Origin: Algoriphagus oliviformis
Lineage (GTDB): Bacteria; Bacteroidota; Bacteroidia; Cytophagales; Cyclobacteriaceae
Assembly (NCBI RefSeq): GCF_017254915.1
Contig: NZ_JAFKCT010000007.1
Span: forward strand, 25,678-89,677
Reading direction: 5' to 3'
DNA: 64,000 nucleotides
The notes under the pieces were generated by a model. That model made no database searches, was not told the origin of the DNA, and saw nothing but the letters and a program-made list of their open reading frames with translations. Below are positions 9,136 to 18,413 of the stretch, piece after piece (the first letter of the stretch is position 1; every line of letters starts with the position of its first letter). Position numbers and translations under genes: made by a program.

Positions 9136-9157
9136 AACTAGATTTGCAATTCTAGTT
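9136..9157 (+). promoter_or_regulatory. 7-bp inverted repeat just before a start codon, with -7-like TAGATTTG
   Basis: Perfect arms at 9136-9142 and 9151-9157, ending 2 nt before the ATG at 9160. The spacer overlaps TAGATTTG (9139-9146), which fits the Bacteroidota -7 consensus TAnnTTTG, but I see no good -33 TTG at the right distance and the leader would be only a few nt. It could be an operator or a start-codon hairpin. Confidence 0.3.
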
Positions 9158-9159
9158 TT

Positions 9160-10425
9160 ATGCATAAAAAGTTTATCCTTCTGGCTCTCGTGTGCTGGAT
9201 GTTTATCGGGGCTCCCCGTGTTTTTTCCCAGACTGATAGGCAGGCTGGTTTAGACTGGACGAATACCAATGCGACTGGCAGGGCCTCCGATTTCGTCATT
9301 TTGGATTCCGGGGAGAAGATCTTTGGAAGGATTGTCAGAAAATACAACCAGGCTTTCTATGACCAGATCGTGCTGGAGACGGGCGGAGCTCGCAGCACCT
9401 ACCTCCCTCGGGATTTGAAGGTGTTTGGGCTGGACAATGGACAGCTATTTTTCTCCAGGCCTGTGCCGGATTCCAGCGAGCCGGTGTTTATCCAGATTCT
9501 CGTTTCTGGACCTATAGAACTGAGCGGCTACAGAGGCAGTCACTTTCTCGACGACGGGACGTCATACCGCCAACTGGATGCTTACTATACGGATGTGAAG
9601 TTGGACGGACGTCCTAGGAATAAATTCGTCAAGCCCTATCTTTTTGTGCTCAAGTCGGCCCTAAAGGGAGAATGTGGAGTGGCGCTGTACTCCAAAATAG
9701 ACCGGCTCCCAGATCATGAGGAGGCTTTTATCGATCTTTTGGAAAGCTATTATGCGTGTCAGGGCGGAGACTATCGGGTACACGTGGAGAAGGTTCCCTT
9801 TTTGAAGATGTCTCCCACTGCGGGGCTTGGCTTGTCTTATTTTTCGATCCAGGCCAACGAAAAAACGGACGGGAGAAATGATCAGCTGCTCAATAATATT
9901 GGATACCAGGGTTTTATTGGGCTGAGGCTGCATGATTTCAGAAATCTCCCGCGTCTGAGTGCCGATTTTCGGTTTGGCTTCTCCATGTTTAGCACCACCG
10001 TGCTTTCCAGCTATGCCGGCCCGCAATTCCTATGGACTGCTTCGGAACAACTCGAGGAAACGGCAATTTACCTGCCTGCAAGCGTCAACTATAGCCTGCT
10101 TAAAAACCAACGTTCGGAAATCTACCTGGGCATCAGTGGCGGACTGTGGATCAAGGAGGTGACTTTTTCTGAGGGCATGATAGACCAGCGGCTATTGGGA
10201 TCAGGGGAGACTCTTGTCCAAGAGGCCGAAATAGCCGAGGTGTTCGATTCCAAATTTATCCCAGGAGTCAAGTTGGGGTACAATTTGAGCCTCAATGCCA
10301 GACTCCGGCTGCTGATGGAACTGGAAGCCAAGCGGCAAAAGGAATACTATCGGTTCAGCCTTTTCTCCGACGAGTCGGAGTATTCCCGGGGAAGTATTTC
10401 ATTTCAGGTGGGTCTAGAATTCTAA
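9160..10425 (+). CDS. uncharacterised exported beta-barrel protein, second of a paralogous pair
   Basis: 421 residues with a signal peptide (about 1-24, ending FSQT). The layout matches the preceding gene: an N-terminal beta domain with LPRDLKVFGLDNGQLFF and PDSSEPVFIQIL, a middle helical stretch, then a barrel region from about residue 215 (GLSYFSIQ, FIGLRLHDFRNLPRL) to a C-terminus of GSISFQVGLEF. Only a few bases separate it from the downstream lipoprotein gene, so they are co-translated. Function unknown. Divergence between the paralogs is high, which suggests an old duplication with different partners or ligands. Confidence 0.75.
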   Translation: MHKKFILLALVCWMFIGAPRVFSQTDRQAGLDWTNTNATGRASDFVILDSGEKIFGRIVRKYNQAFYDQIVLETGGARSTYLPRDLKVFGLDNGQLFFSRPVPDSSEPVFIQILVSGPIELSGYRGSHFLDDGTSYRQLDAYYTDVKLDGRPRNKFVKPYLFVLKSALKGECGVALYSKIDRLPDHEEAFIDLLESYYACQGGDYRVHVEKVPFLKMSPTAGLGLSYFSIQANEKTDGRNDQLLNNIGYQGFIGLRLHDFRNLPRLSADFRFGFSMFSTTVLSSYAGPQFLWTASEQLEETAIYLPASVNYSLLKNQRSEIYLGISGGLWIKEVTFSEGMIDQRLLGSGETLVQEAEIAEVFDSKFIPGVKLGYNLSLNARLRLLMELEAKRQKEYYRFSLFSDESEYSRGSISFQVGLEF

Positions 10426-10429
10426 AGTG

Positions 10430-12487
10430 ATGATCAAAAGAATAGTAGTAGCGGTTGTTTCGGCGTGGTTGCTGGTGTCTTGTGCAGAGGATGAGGTAGT
10501 CCCAAGGACCAATCCCCGGTTCAGCGTGGCTTTTGTCCAGACTGTGGATCCGAGCGGGGTGGAGTTTGCTGCCAGCGTGTTTGACTATGGTTCCGATGAG
10601 ATTTTGGAGCATGGATTTGTGTTTGCCAAAGATGGCCCCTTGAGTGTTGATCGCTCGGAGATCGTCCGAGCGGCTGGGGTTCCCGCCGCGGAGTTTAGGC
10701 TAAAGGCAAACTACGGCATGAAGGCCGGAGACCAGATGATTGTGTCGGCCTTTATCAAGACTGATTCTGGGGTGGTGTATTCCCTTCCATACTCCTTTGT
10801 CAGCCAAGGTTCGGACGGGTTTGTAATTGAACGCTACGAGATACCCAGCCAAGTTTATTTTGGGGATACGATCCGGGTGTATGCCAAATCTCTCCCGCGG
10901 TCACTTGGGCAGTATTCGGTGGAAGTGCAGGGGAAACCCGCAGTGGTTGCAGAGCTGGGAGAAGGTTATTTCGGGTTTGTGATCCCCGAGGGCCTTTCCT
11001 TTGAGGAGAATGGAGCTCTTTTGGAAGTGTTTGGGACGGATCTGAAAATAGCCGGAAAAGTACTGCATTTGGATCTTCCTCTGAAATTCAGGGACGCGGA
11101 GTTTACGGTGGGGGCGGCTCAAGAACTGAACTATTCCCAAGACTTGGTCATCACCGGGAAATATCTGGGCAAGGACCTCCCAGTCGTGAGCTATGTGTCG
11201 CAAAACGGGGACAAAACTGCTTTGCAAGTTTCGTCTGCAACGGAAGAACGCGTAACTGTAAAATTGACGGCCTATTTTGGGGAAATGAAGCCCAAATTGG
11301 ATGTGAAGGTCAGGGGTAAACACTACCAGTTGGAAGGGAGGCTACAGCTCAGGGAAACCAAAATCTTCCCGGGTCAAGCTACAACTTTCCATGGCAGCTC
11401 CGGGGTGTTTGTACTTAAGGGAGAAAACTTCAATCCCCACTCCGTAGACTACAACAGGCTGGAGTTTTCTCCGGACTTTCTGAGGTATTGGGTGCATTCG
11501 GTGAGTTCCTCCGAGATCGAGATTTCTTATGAGTATCGGGGAGAGCAGGCTGGCGCAAGGTCGACGGACCTGTTTGTGGTAAATGGAGGGGTGCGTTCGG
11601 CAAACTCGCTCAACCTCCGATGGACCGCTCCGGCCATTCCGATAATGCTCTTTGAGACGGCGGACGCCTATCTTGAGGGCCGGGCCGTTTCCTTGGAAAA
11701 CAAGGGCTATCTGATAAGCAACAGGGGGATCTTCGAAATCGACCCCTTTGCCAAAAGCCATTCGAAACTTGCGGATTTCCCGTTGGGAAATGAAGGAGTG
11801 TCGCACCGATTCGCCATTGCAGCGGAAGGCAAGGTCTATTTCAGCTTGTCTGTCGGATATGATTATTCTGCCGAGAAGTTGTTTTATGTTTTTGATCCCG
11901 CTACTAGGAGGGTAACCCAGCTCCCGAGCATTCCGAGCCGGGATAATTCTTTCCATTCGATCGTCTACCACCAGGGCTATTTGTACTACCACGGAGACAG
12001 AATTGAGCCGGAGACCGGATATGACGGGGATATCCAGCGGCATCGATTTGACCTGGCGCGTAATACTTGGGAGCAGCTGCCGAGCCTGTCCGAGCACGAC
12101 GGCTATCGAAACTACCACAACACGTTTGAGTGGAAGGGCGAAATCTATTCGGTGTCGCCGATTGCTCTCGACGATGCCACACGATACGGAACGGGCGTCT
12201 TCAAATTTGACACGAGCGCCTACACCTGGGAGCGTGTCTATTTTTTGGAGGGGCAAACTCTCTCTTCCGATGCAAACCAGGCCATCGTCATAGGCGACAA
12301 GATGTACCTCAAAGGACCGTATGACTTTTGGGAAATGGAGTTGGGCACTTGGAAGGTGAGCAATCCTGACTACCTCGGTGAGCGATATGCCTTTGTGTAT
12401 CCTACCATGGGCTTCTCGGTGGGAGGCAAATTTTACTTTGTGGATTGGTACAGGGTATTGGAGTTTGATGCCGAATACTTTTATTGA
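10430..12487 (+). CDS. large lipoprotein with IPT/TIG-like and Kelch-like repeats
   Basis: About 685 residues. The signal peptide has a lipobox with Cys18 (LLVSCAED). Residues about 25-120 are an Ig-like beta domain. Then come IPT/TIG-like modules (VITGKYLGKDLP, VFVLKGENFNP), and a C-terminal half of Kelch-type blades (VFDPATRRVTQLPSIP, RFDLARNTWEQLPSL, KFDTSAYTWERV). The ATG at 10430 lies 4 nt after the previous stop. A GTG at 10427 is an in-frame alternative. It is probably a surface-exposed binding lipoprotein working with the two upstream barrels, inferred from operon structure only. Confidence 0.75.
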   Translation: MIKRIVVAVVSAWLLVSCAEDEVVPRTNPRFSVAFVQTVDPSGVEFAASVFDYGSDEILEHGFVFAKDGPLSVDRSEIVRAAGVPAAEFRLKANYGMKAGDQMIVSAFIKTDSGVVYSLPYSFVSQGSDGFVIERYEIPSQVYFGDTIRVYAKSLPRSLGQYSVEVQGKPAVVAELGEGYFGFVIPEGLSFEENGALLEVFGTDLKIAGKVLHLDLPLKFRDAEFTVGAAQELNYSQDLVITGKYLGKDLPVVSYVSQNGDKTALQVSSATEERVTVKLTAYFGEMKPKLDVKVRGKHYQLEGRLQLRETKIFPGQATTFHGSSGVFVLKGENFNPHSVDYNRLEFSPDFLRYWVHSVSSSEIEISYEYRGEQAGARSTDLFVVNGGVRSANSLNLRWTAPAIPIMLFETADAYLEGRAVSLENKGYLISNRGIFEIDPFAKSHSKLADFPLGNEGVSHRFAIAAEGKVYFSLSVGYDYSAEKLFYVFDPATRRVTQLPSIPSRDNSFHSIVYHQGYLYYHGDRIEPETGYDGDIQRHRFDLARNTWEQLPSLSEHDGYRNYHNTFEWKGEIYSVSPIALDDATRYGTGVFKFDTSAYTWERVYFLEGQTLSSDANQAIVIGDKMYLKGPYDFWEMELGTWKVSNPDYLGERYAFVYPTMGFSVGGKFYFVDWYRVLEFDAEYFY

Positions 12488-12559
12488 GAAGGGGATTTCG
12501 ACCAGGATGCCTGCCATTCTGACTCCATTCCTTTTTGGCACCTGTCTTGAAACATTAGG

Positions 12560-12586
12560 AAGAACCTTCTTAAATTGAAGGTTCTT
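12560..12586 (+). terminator. terminator after the barrel/lipoprotein operon
   Basis: A 10-bp perfect stem (12560-12569 with 12577-12586), 7-nt loop, followed by CTTTTAG. It sits between the lipoprotein stop and lon. Confidence 0.75.
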
Positions 12587-12606
12587 CTTTTAGTTTAGCT
12601 ATATAC

Positions 12607-12623
12607 TGACAGCGCGGCTGTCA
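12607..12623 (+). promoter_or_regulatory. TGACAG-N5-CTGTCA inverted repeat upstream of lon
   Basis: A perfect 6-bp inverted repeat centred 19 bp before the lon ATG. The position suits a stress operator or an RNA hairpin in the leader. No copy was seen before hslU or hsp20 in this window, so a regulon role is not supported. Confidence 0.35.
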
Positions 12624-12633
12624 TTCTGTCCAT

Positions 12634-15114
12634 ATGAACCAATTCGAAAATTCCTTATTCCAAAACTTCATGACCGGGGATTATTCCGGCGAAGGGGATC
12701 TCATCCAGCTTATCACCGACGAGGAGGAGGAGGATTCCGGCAAAGAGTCTTTTGGAGAGGAGATTCCCATTCTTTCCGTCCGCAACACCGTCCTGTTCCC
12801 CGGAGTGGTCATCCCGATCACCGTGGGCAGGCAGCGCTCGATCCGCTTGGTCAAGAAGGCCCACAAGGGCGACAAGCTGATTGGCGTGTGCGCGCAGATC
12901 AACCCAAACAATGACGATCCCGCTTGGGACGACATCTATTCCGTGGGTACGCTGGCCAAGATTATCAAGATGATCGTCCTGCCGGACGGCAATACCACGA
13001 TCATCATTCAGGGGAAAAAACGCTTCAAAGTGCGGGAGCAGGTCACAGACGACCCTTACTTCATGGCCAAGGTGGACTATTTGGAGGAAAACTTTCCAAA
13101 GAACTCCAAGAAGATCAAGGCCCTGGAGGAATCACTGAAGGAGGCGGCGACCAAGATTTTGCATCTCAATCCGGAGATTCCCCGCGAGGCGCAAGTCGCG
13201 CTGGACAATATCGACAATACGCCTTTTCTCACGCATTTCCTCTCTTCAAATATCAACGCCCCCGTGGAATCCAAGCAGCGCCTGTTGGAGATCAACGACG
13301 GCGTGGAGCGCGCTACCCTCCTGCTGGAGTACATGATGAAGGATATCCAGATGCTGGAGCTGAAATCCGAAATCCACAAAAAAGTCCATACCGACATCGA
13401 CCAGCAGCAGCGGGACTACTTCCTGCGCCAGCAGATGAAGGTCCTGCAGACCGAGCTGGGAGAGGAAGGGCCGGAAAAAGAGGTGGAAGACCTGCGTCTT
13501 CGTGGAGAGGAAAAAAACTGGCCTGCCGAAGTCAAAAAGCATTTCGAGAAGGAGCTGGACAAGATCCTCCGGATCAACCCCTCCGCCGCTGAATATCCCA
13601 TTGCGCTCAACTATGCCGAGACGCTGGTGGAGCTGCCGTGGAACGAGTTTACCCAGGACAACTTTGACCTGAAACATGCCCGGGCGATTTTGGACGAAGA
13701 CCATTTTGGCTTGGACAAGGTTAAGGAGCGCATCATCGAATACCTCGCGGTGTTGAAGCTGAAAAATGACCTCAAAGGTCCCATCCTTTGCCTATATGGC
13801 CCTCCTGGCGTGGGTAAGACCTCTTTGGGCAAGTCTATTGCGGCGGCTTTGGGTAGGAAATACATCCGCATGTCCCTTGGCGGACTGCACGACGAGGCCG
13901 AGATACGCGGCCACCGCAAGACCTATGTCGGTGCCATGCCCGGCAAGATCATCCAAAACATGAAAAAGGTGAAGATCTCCAATCCGGTCTATGTACTGGA
14001 CGAGATCGACAAGCTTTCCTCGGATTTCAGGGGAGATCCTTCCTCGGCTTTCTTGGAAGTGCTCGATCCGGAGCAAAACAGCACCTTCCTGGACAACTAC
14101 CTGGAGGTGGAGTATGACCTGAGCAAGGTGCTTTTCATCGCTACGGCAAACTCCCTGGATACCATCCAACCGGCCCTTCGCGACCGTATGGAGATCATCG
14201 AGGTGACGGGCTATACCCAAGAGGAAAAGCTGGAAATCGCCAAGCGTCACCTGGTACCCAAGCAGCGCAAAGAACATGGGCTGAAGGCCAAGGACATATC
14301 CTTTGACAAAGCCGCGCTGGTCAAGATCATCGAGGACTACACCCGAGAGTCTGGCGTCAGGGGCCTAGAGCGTGCCATCGGCAAAGTCACCCGAAACATC
14401 GCCAAGTCCATCGCGATGGAGGAGGAGTATACGCACAAGGTCAACACCGAGGCGGTCAGGAGGATTTTGGGTGCAGAGATCTTCGACAAGGAGACCTACC
14501 AGGACAACAGCGTGGCTGGCGTCGTGACGGGCCTGGCATGGACCAGTGTGGGAGGCGAGATACTCTTCATCGAGTCCAGCCTGAGCAAAGGGCGCGGGAA
14601 GCTGACGCTCTCCGGCCAGCTGGGAGATGTGATGAAAGAGTCGGCCGTGACCGCACTTTCCTACCTCAGATCCAAAGCGGAGACTCTGGGGATAGACCAT
14701 CGGGTATTTGACCAGTACGACTTGCATATCCATGTGCCTGCTGGAGCGGTGCCAAAAGACGGCCCATCGGCAGGGATCACCATGCTGACTGCGATGGCTT
14801 CGGTCTACACCCAGCGGAAAGTCAAAGCGAAGGTGGCCATGACTGGCGAAATAAGCCTGATCGGCAAAGTCATGCCGGTAGGCGGGATCAAGGAAAAAAT
14901 CCTGGCGGCAAAGAGAGCCGGAATCAAGGAGATCATCCTTTGCAAAAAGAACCTGCGCGACATCGAAGAGATCGACCCACAATACGTCAAGGGAATCGAA
15001 TTCCACTTTGTGGATAGGGTAAAAGAAGTGCTGGATATCGCGCTGACCAAAAGCCTGGTGGACCAGCCTTTGAAATTTACTTTCTCGCAAGAGCCAAAAA
15101 ACTCCCAAGACTAG
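12634..15114 (+). CDS. lon: endopeptidase La, ATP-dependent Lon protease
   Basis: 826 residues, typical for LonA of Bacteroidota. The N-terminal substrate-binding domain starts after an acidic leader (IPILSVRNTVLFPGVVIPI, about 46-64). A coiled middle precedes the AAA+ module with Walker A GPPGVGKTS (about 389-397) and Walker B VYVLDEIDK. The C-terminal protease has the Ser-Lys dyad: Ser712 in KDGPSAG and Lys755 in GGIKEK, spaced 43 residues as in E. coli Lon. It degrades damaged and regulatory proteins in the cytosol. Its own terminator follows, so it is likely monocistronic, with an inverted repeat upstream. Confidence 0.97.
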   Translation: MNQFENSLFQNFMTGDYSGEGDLIQLITDEEEEDSGKESFGEEIPILSVRNTVLFPGVVIPITVGRQRSIRLVKKAHKGDKLIGVCAQINPNNDDPAWDDIYSVGTLAKIIKMIVLPDGNTTIIIQGKKRFKVREQVTDDPYFMAKVDYLEENFPKNSKKIKALEESLKEAATKILHLNPEIPREAQVALDNIDNTPFLTHFLSSNINAPVESKQRLLEINDGVERATLLLEYMMKDIQMLELKSEIHKKVHTDIDQQQRDYFLRQQMKVLQTELGEEGPEKEVEDLRLRGEEKNWPAEVKKHFEKELDKILRINPSAAEYPIALNYAETLVELPWNEFTQDNFDLKHARAILDEDHFGLDKVKERIIEYLAVLKLKNDLKGPILCLYGPPGVGKTSLGKSIAAALGRKYIRMSLGGLHDEAEIRGHRKTYVGAMPGKIIQNMKKVKISNPVYVLDEIDKLSSDFRGDPSSAFLEVLDPEQNSTFLDNYLEVEYDLSKVLFIATANSLDTIQPALRDRMEIIEVTGYTQEEKLEIAKRHLVPKQRKEHGLKAKDISFDKAALVKIIEDYTRESGVRGLERAIGKVTRNIAKSIAMEEEYTHKVNTEAVRRILGAEIFDKETYQDNSVAGVVTGLAWTSVGGEILFIESSLSKGRGKLTLSGQLGDVMKESAVTALSYLRSKAETLGIDHRVFDQYDLHIHVPAGAVPKDGPSAGITMLTAMASVYTQRKVKAKVAMTGEISLIGKVMPVGGIKEKILAAKRAGIKEIILCKKNLRDIEEIDPQYVKGIEFHFVDRVKEVLDIALTKSLVDQPLKFTFSQEPKNSQD

Positions 15115-15119
15115 GCTAA

Positions 15120-15151
15120 GGACGGCTTTTCCTCTTCTGGGAAAGCCGTCC
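15120..15151 (+). terminator. Rho-independent terminator of lon
   Basis: A 12-bp stem with a single bulged T (15120-15132 with 15140-15151), followed by TTTTCTTTTG. Confidence 0.9.
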
Positions 15152-15196
15152 TTTTCTTTTGAAACTAAACCACATTCACTACACCACAACATTGCC

Positions 15197-16594
15197 ATGA
15201 ACCAAATCGAATCGCTGACTCCTCGACAGATCGTCGCGGAGCTGGACAAATACATCATAGGACAGAAAGAAGCCAAACGCAACGTCGCGATCGCCCTGCG
15301 AAACCGCATCCGTCGCATGATGGTGAAGTCCGAAATCCAAAAGGACATCGTCCCCAACAATATCCTCCTGATCGGAAGTACGGGCGTGGGTAAGACCGAG
15401 ATAGCCAGACGCTTGGCCAAGGTCGCCAACGCGCCCTTTACCAAAGTGGAAGCCTCCAAGTTTACCGAGGTGGGCTACGTCGGGCGTGACGTGGAGAGCA
15501 TGGTCCGCGACCTGGTGGAGCAGTCGGTGCACCTCGTGCGTGAGATCAAAAACGAGGCGGTCAAAGTAAAAGCTGCCGAGGCGGTCGAGGAAGTGATCCT
15601 GGATATCCTGATCCCTCCGGTGAAAAGTGCGGGCTTTACCCGCTCGGTTCCAGCCAATACGGATTTGGAAAGCGAGCCAGACTCCGATGCCGAGCTCAAT
15701 GAAAGGACGCGGGAGCGCTTTCGGGAGAAGCTCCGAAATGGAGAGATGGATGATCGCAAGATCGAGATCAACGTGAAAGCCAACAACTCGGTCGGTATCG
15801 GCATGATCGGCAACGGCATGATCGATGATGCGAGCATGGCTGGACTGCAGGATATGATCTCCGGCATGATGCCCAAAAAGACCAAAAAGCGCAAGCTGAG
15901 CATCGCGGAAGCACGTAAGGTCTTGCTGGAAGAGGAGGTGTCGAAGCTGGTGGATTTTGACGAGGTGAAGGAAGAGGCGATCAAGCTCGCCGAAAACAAT
16001 GGCATCATCTTCATCGACGAGATAGACAAAATCGCCACCAAGTCCAGCAAGGGCGGAGGCGGTCCGGATGTGAGCCGGGAGGGCGTGCAGCGGGATCTGT
16101 TGCCTATAGTCGAGGGATCGGCGGTGAATACCAAATACGGGGTAGTGAACACCGACCACGTGCTCTTCATCGCAGCGGGTGCTTTTCACGTGAGCAAGCC
16201 TTCGGACTTGATCCCCGAGCTACAGGGTAGATTCCCTATCCGCGTGGAGCTGCAGAGCCTCACCCAGGAGGATTTCTCCCGCATTTTGCGCGAGCCAAAA
16301 AACGCCCTGACCAAACAGTACCAGGCCCTTTTCGACGCCGAGCAGGTTTCGCTGGAGTTTAACGACGAAGCCATTGAGGAAATATCCCGCATCGCCTTCC
16401 TGATCAACCAAGAGGTGGAAAACATCGGCGCCCGCAGGCTGCACACGGTCATGAGCCACCTGCTCAATGACTTTCTCTTCGAAGTGCCGGACGTGATCGA
16501 GGCCAATTCCAAGATCATGGTGACCAAGGAAATGGTCGCCGACCGTCTCAATACCTTGGTGAAAAACAGGGATCTATCCCAGTATATACTTTAA
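15197..16594 (+). CDS. hslU: HslU, AAA+ unfoldase subunit of HslUV (ClpYQ) protease
   Basis: 465 residues. Walker A GSTGVGKTE with Lys66, the GYVGRDVE pore loop just after, a long inserted I-domain (about 100-250, Met- and Lys-rich), Walker B IIFIDEIDKIA, and the sensor region ELQGRFPIRVEL. The C-terminus DLSQYIL is the tail that docks into HslV and activates it. HslV is not next to it in this window, unlike the hslVU operon of many proteobacteria, so the peptidase must be elsewhere. It follows lon directly, separated by a terminator. Confidence 0.96.
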   Translation: MNQIESLTPRQIVAELDKYIIGQKEAKRNVAIALRNRIRRMMVKSEIQKDIVPNNILLIGSTGVGKTEIARRLAKVANAPFTKVEASKFTEVGYVGRDVESMVRDLVEQSVHLVREIKNEAVKVKAAEAVEEVILDILIPPVKSAGFTRSVPANTDLESEPDSDAELNERTRERFREKLRNGEMDDRKIEINVKANNSVGIGMIGNGMIDDASMAGLQDMISGMMPKKTKKRKLSIAEARKVLLEEEVSKLVDFDEVKEEAIKLAENNGIIFIDEIDKIATKSSKGGGGPDVSREGVQRDLLPIVEGSAVNTKYGVVNTDHVLFIAAGAFHVSKPSDLIPELQGRFPIRVELQSLTQEDFSRILREPKNALTKQYQALFDAEQVSLEFNDEAIEEISRIAFLINQEVENIGARRLHTVMSHLLNDFLFEVPDVIEANSKIMVTKEMVADRLNTLVKNRDLSQYIL

Positions 16595-16895
16595 AAAGGT
16601 TTGTCCGCAATCTTGCCAATTGAAAACTGATCATTGTACATTGGTGATTCAAGCAATTTTCAATGATCAATCATCAAGCTCAAGGATCAAGTTTAATGGT
16701 CTTCCATCACTTGCCAGTAAGCGAATTTGCTTCTTTAATCGGGCTGAAAGTCCCCGCCACGGCAGGCGAAGACCGAATACCGAAATAGGGCACCGTTGAA
16801 CTTTCTTTGATAGACCAAAAGTTGGGAGAAATCCCGACAAATGTGTTTGATCTCGTCACTACCATTTTTAATTCGATCCTAAAGCAAGAGAGCAC
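16595..16895 (+). other. 301-bp intergenic region with TGATCA-rich debris
   Basis: No gene seen. Bases 16618-16695 repeat short TGATCA/CAATTTTCAAT words, which look like degenerate intergenic repeat. The rest has no clear hairpin or promoter, though the promoter of the downstream SDR gene must be here. Confidence 0.5.
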
Positions 16896-17627
16896 TTGAA
16901 AACGCTATTGATTATTACCGGGCATTCCAAGGGACTTGGGAGGGCTATCCTTGATAAGTTTCTCGCGGAGGAACATGTTGAAGTCGTCGCCGTTTCCCGT
17001 ACGCTGCTCGGCTTGGAGCGGACAAACCTCCGGGAAGTCCAGCTGGACATGGCCGATTTGGACAGCTTGGAGTCTAGGCTTCCTGATATTTTTCCAAAAG
17101 GAGACTACAGCAAACTGATCTTGATCAACAATGCCGGATGGATAGGGGAGATCAAGCCTGTGGGAAAGCTCCAGCCAGCCGACATCGCGAAGGTAATGAA
17201 TCTCAACCTGCTGGCTCCGATGATCCTGTCGGATGGGTTTGTCAAGGCCTACTCAGGTCTCAACGCCGAAAAAATTGTTTGCAACATCAGCTCGGGAGCG
17301 GGGCACAAACCCATGCCGGGATGGAGTGAGTATTGCAGCAGCAAGGCCGGACTGGCTATGTTTTCGAGAGTGATGGCTCAGGATCTGGAGGAAAAAGGGC
17401 TTCGCGTGTTTTCGCTGGCACCCGGAGTTGTAGACACGGGCATGCAGTCCGAAATAAGGGATGCCGATCAAGTGGATTTTCCGGCTCTGGAAAAGTTCAG
17501 AAATTTCAAGCGGGAAGGAAACTTGGCCACTCCCGAGGAGGTGGCCGAAAAGGTTTTTTACCTCCTGCACCATCCTCGGCTTTTCCCAGAGGTGATTCAG
17601 GATGTGAGGAATTTCGAAGTGCCTTAA
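16896..17627 (+). CDS. SDR-family NAD(P)-dependent oxidoreductase
   Basis: 243 residues. Rossmann glycine motif TGHSKGLG (8-15), the NNAG stretch at 78-81, Ser132/133 with Tyr146 and Lys150 (YCSSK) as the catalytic set, and APGVVDTGM after the sixth strand. This is a classical short-chain dehydrogenase, closest in feel to the sepiapterin/benzil reductase group. The substrate cannot be read from sequence. The start is TTG, chosen because the Rossmann strand begins immediately after it and no ATG fits. It converges on the SixA gene with overlapping stop codons. Confidence 0.88.
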   Translation: MKTLLIITGHSKGLGRAILDKFLAEEHVEVVAVSRTLLGLERTNLREVQLDMADLDSLESRLPDIFPKGDYSKLILINNAGWIGEIKPVGKLQPADIAKVMNLNLLAPMILSDGFVKAYSGLNAEKIVCNISSGAGHKPMPGWSEYCSSKAGLAMFSRVMAQDLEEKGLRVFSLAPGVVDTGMQSEIRDADQVDFPALEKFRNFKREGNLATPEEVAEKVFYLLHHPRLFPEVIQDVRNFEVP

Positions 17628-18115
17628 GAGTTCTTTTTCGGATAGTCCACAAACCAAACCTCGACGTTTTCCGGCTGCAAATCCCTCCAATTGCCGGACT
17701 TTAGAATAAAACCAAACTGGCCCGAGGTAGGCAGATTGTCAATCTCGCCGCCCAGATAGTCGATCAGGTCATTGAATCCGGGATTGTGTCCAAAGACCAG
17801 CATCGTTTTGATTTCGTCACTTTGTGAGCGGATCGCGCTGAGCAGGGTGTGTGGCGTGGCGTGGTAGAGCTTGCCGTCGGTCTTGATCTTTTCCTTCGGA
17901 TAGCCCAGTTCCTTGGCGAGGATTTTGGCGGTTTCCATCGCGCGAACCGCCGAGGAGCTGAGCATCAGGTCTATAGTCAGTCCTTTTTGCTTGAGGCGCT
18001 TGGCCATTTTTGGGGCGTCTTTTAGGCCCCTTTCGGCCAATGGACGGTCGTGATCACTCAGCGTAGGGTTATCCCAAGCGGATTTCGCATGTCTTACCAA
18101 AATTATTTTCTTCAT
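17624..18115 (-). CDS. histidine phosphatase family protein, SixA-type
   Basis: 163 residues, a short member of the phosphoglycerate-mutase-like fold. The catalytic RHA motif (Arg8-His9) opens the protein (IILVRHAKSAW), SSSAVRAMETA gives the second Arg, and FGHNPGFND gives the distal His. SixA dephosphorylates phosphohistidine on signalling proteins in E. coli. Here the substrate is unknown. The 3' end overlaps the convergent SDR gene by 4 nt. Confidence 0.88.
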   Translation of the reverse strand: MKKIILVRHAKSAWDNPTLSDHDRPLAERGLKDAPKMAKRLKQKGLTIDLMLSSSAVRAMETAKILAKELGYPKEKIKTDGKLYHATPHTLLSAIRSQSDEIKTMLVFGHNPGFNDLIDYLGGEIDNLPTSGQFGFILKSGNWRDLQPENVEVWFVDYPKKNS

Positions 18116-18203
18116 ATCGCCTGAAAAAAAACGATTATTTTGTTTTTTTCGATCAAATATTTACTTTTAAAGCACTTTCAATTACAATTTATCACAATTA
18201 ATT

Positions 18204-18395
18204 ATGTTTACCGGAACAGTAAAATTTTACAATGAAGCCAAAGGTTTCGGATTTATCGTTGATGACGAAACTCAGGGTGACGTGTTCGTGCACGCTACCG
18301 GATTAGTGGACAAAGTCGCCCAAAACGACAAAGTCACTTACGACATCAAAGATGGTAAAAAAGGACCCAACGCCATCAACGTCAAAAAGGCCTAA
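18204..18395 (+). CDS. cold-shock domain protein (CspA family)
   Basis: 63 residues, one cold-shock domain. The RNA-binding motifs are KGFGFI (RNP1) and VFVHA (RNP2). It is a single-strand nucleic-acid chaperone. The 80-bp AT-rich leader upstream is in keeping with cold-regulated mRNAs. Transcription stops at a hairpin inside the 3' end of the convergent MscS gene. Confidence 0.93.
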   Translation: MFTGTVKFYNEAKGFGFIVDDETQGDVFVHATGLVDKVAQNDKVTYDIKDGKKGPNAINVKKA

Positions 18396-18413
18396 GAAAT
18401 TCAAGCGAATGTT

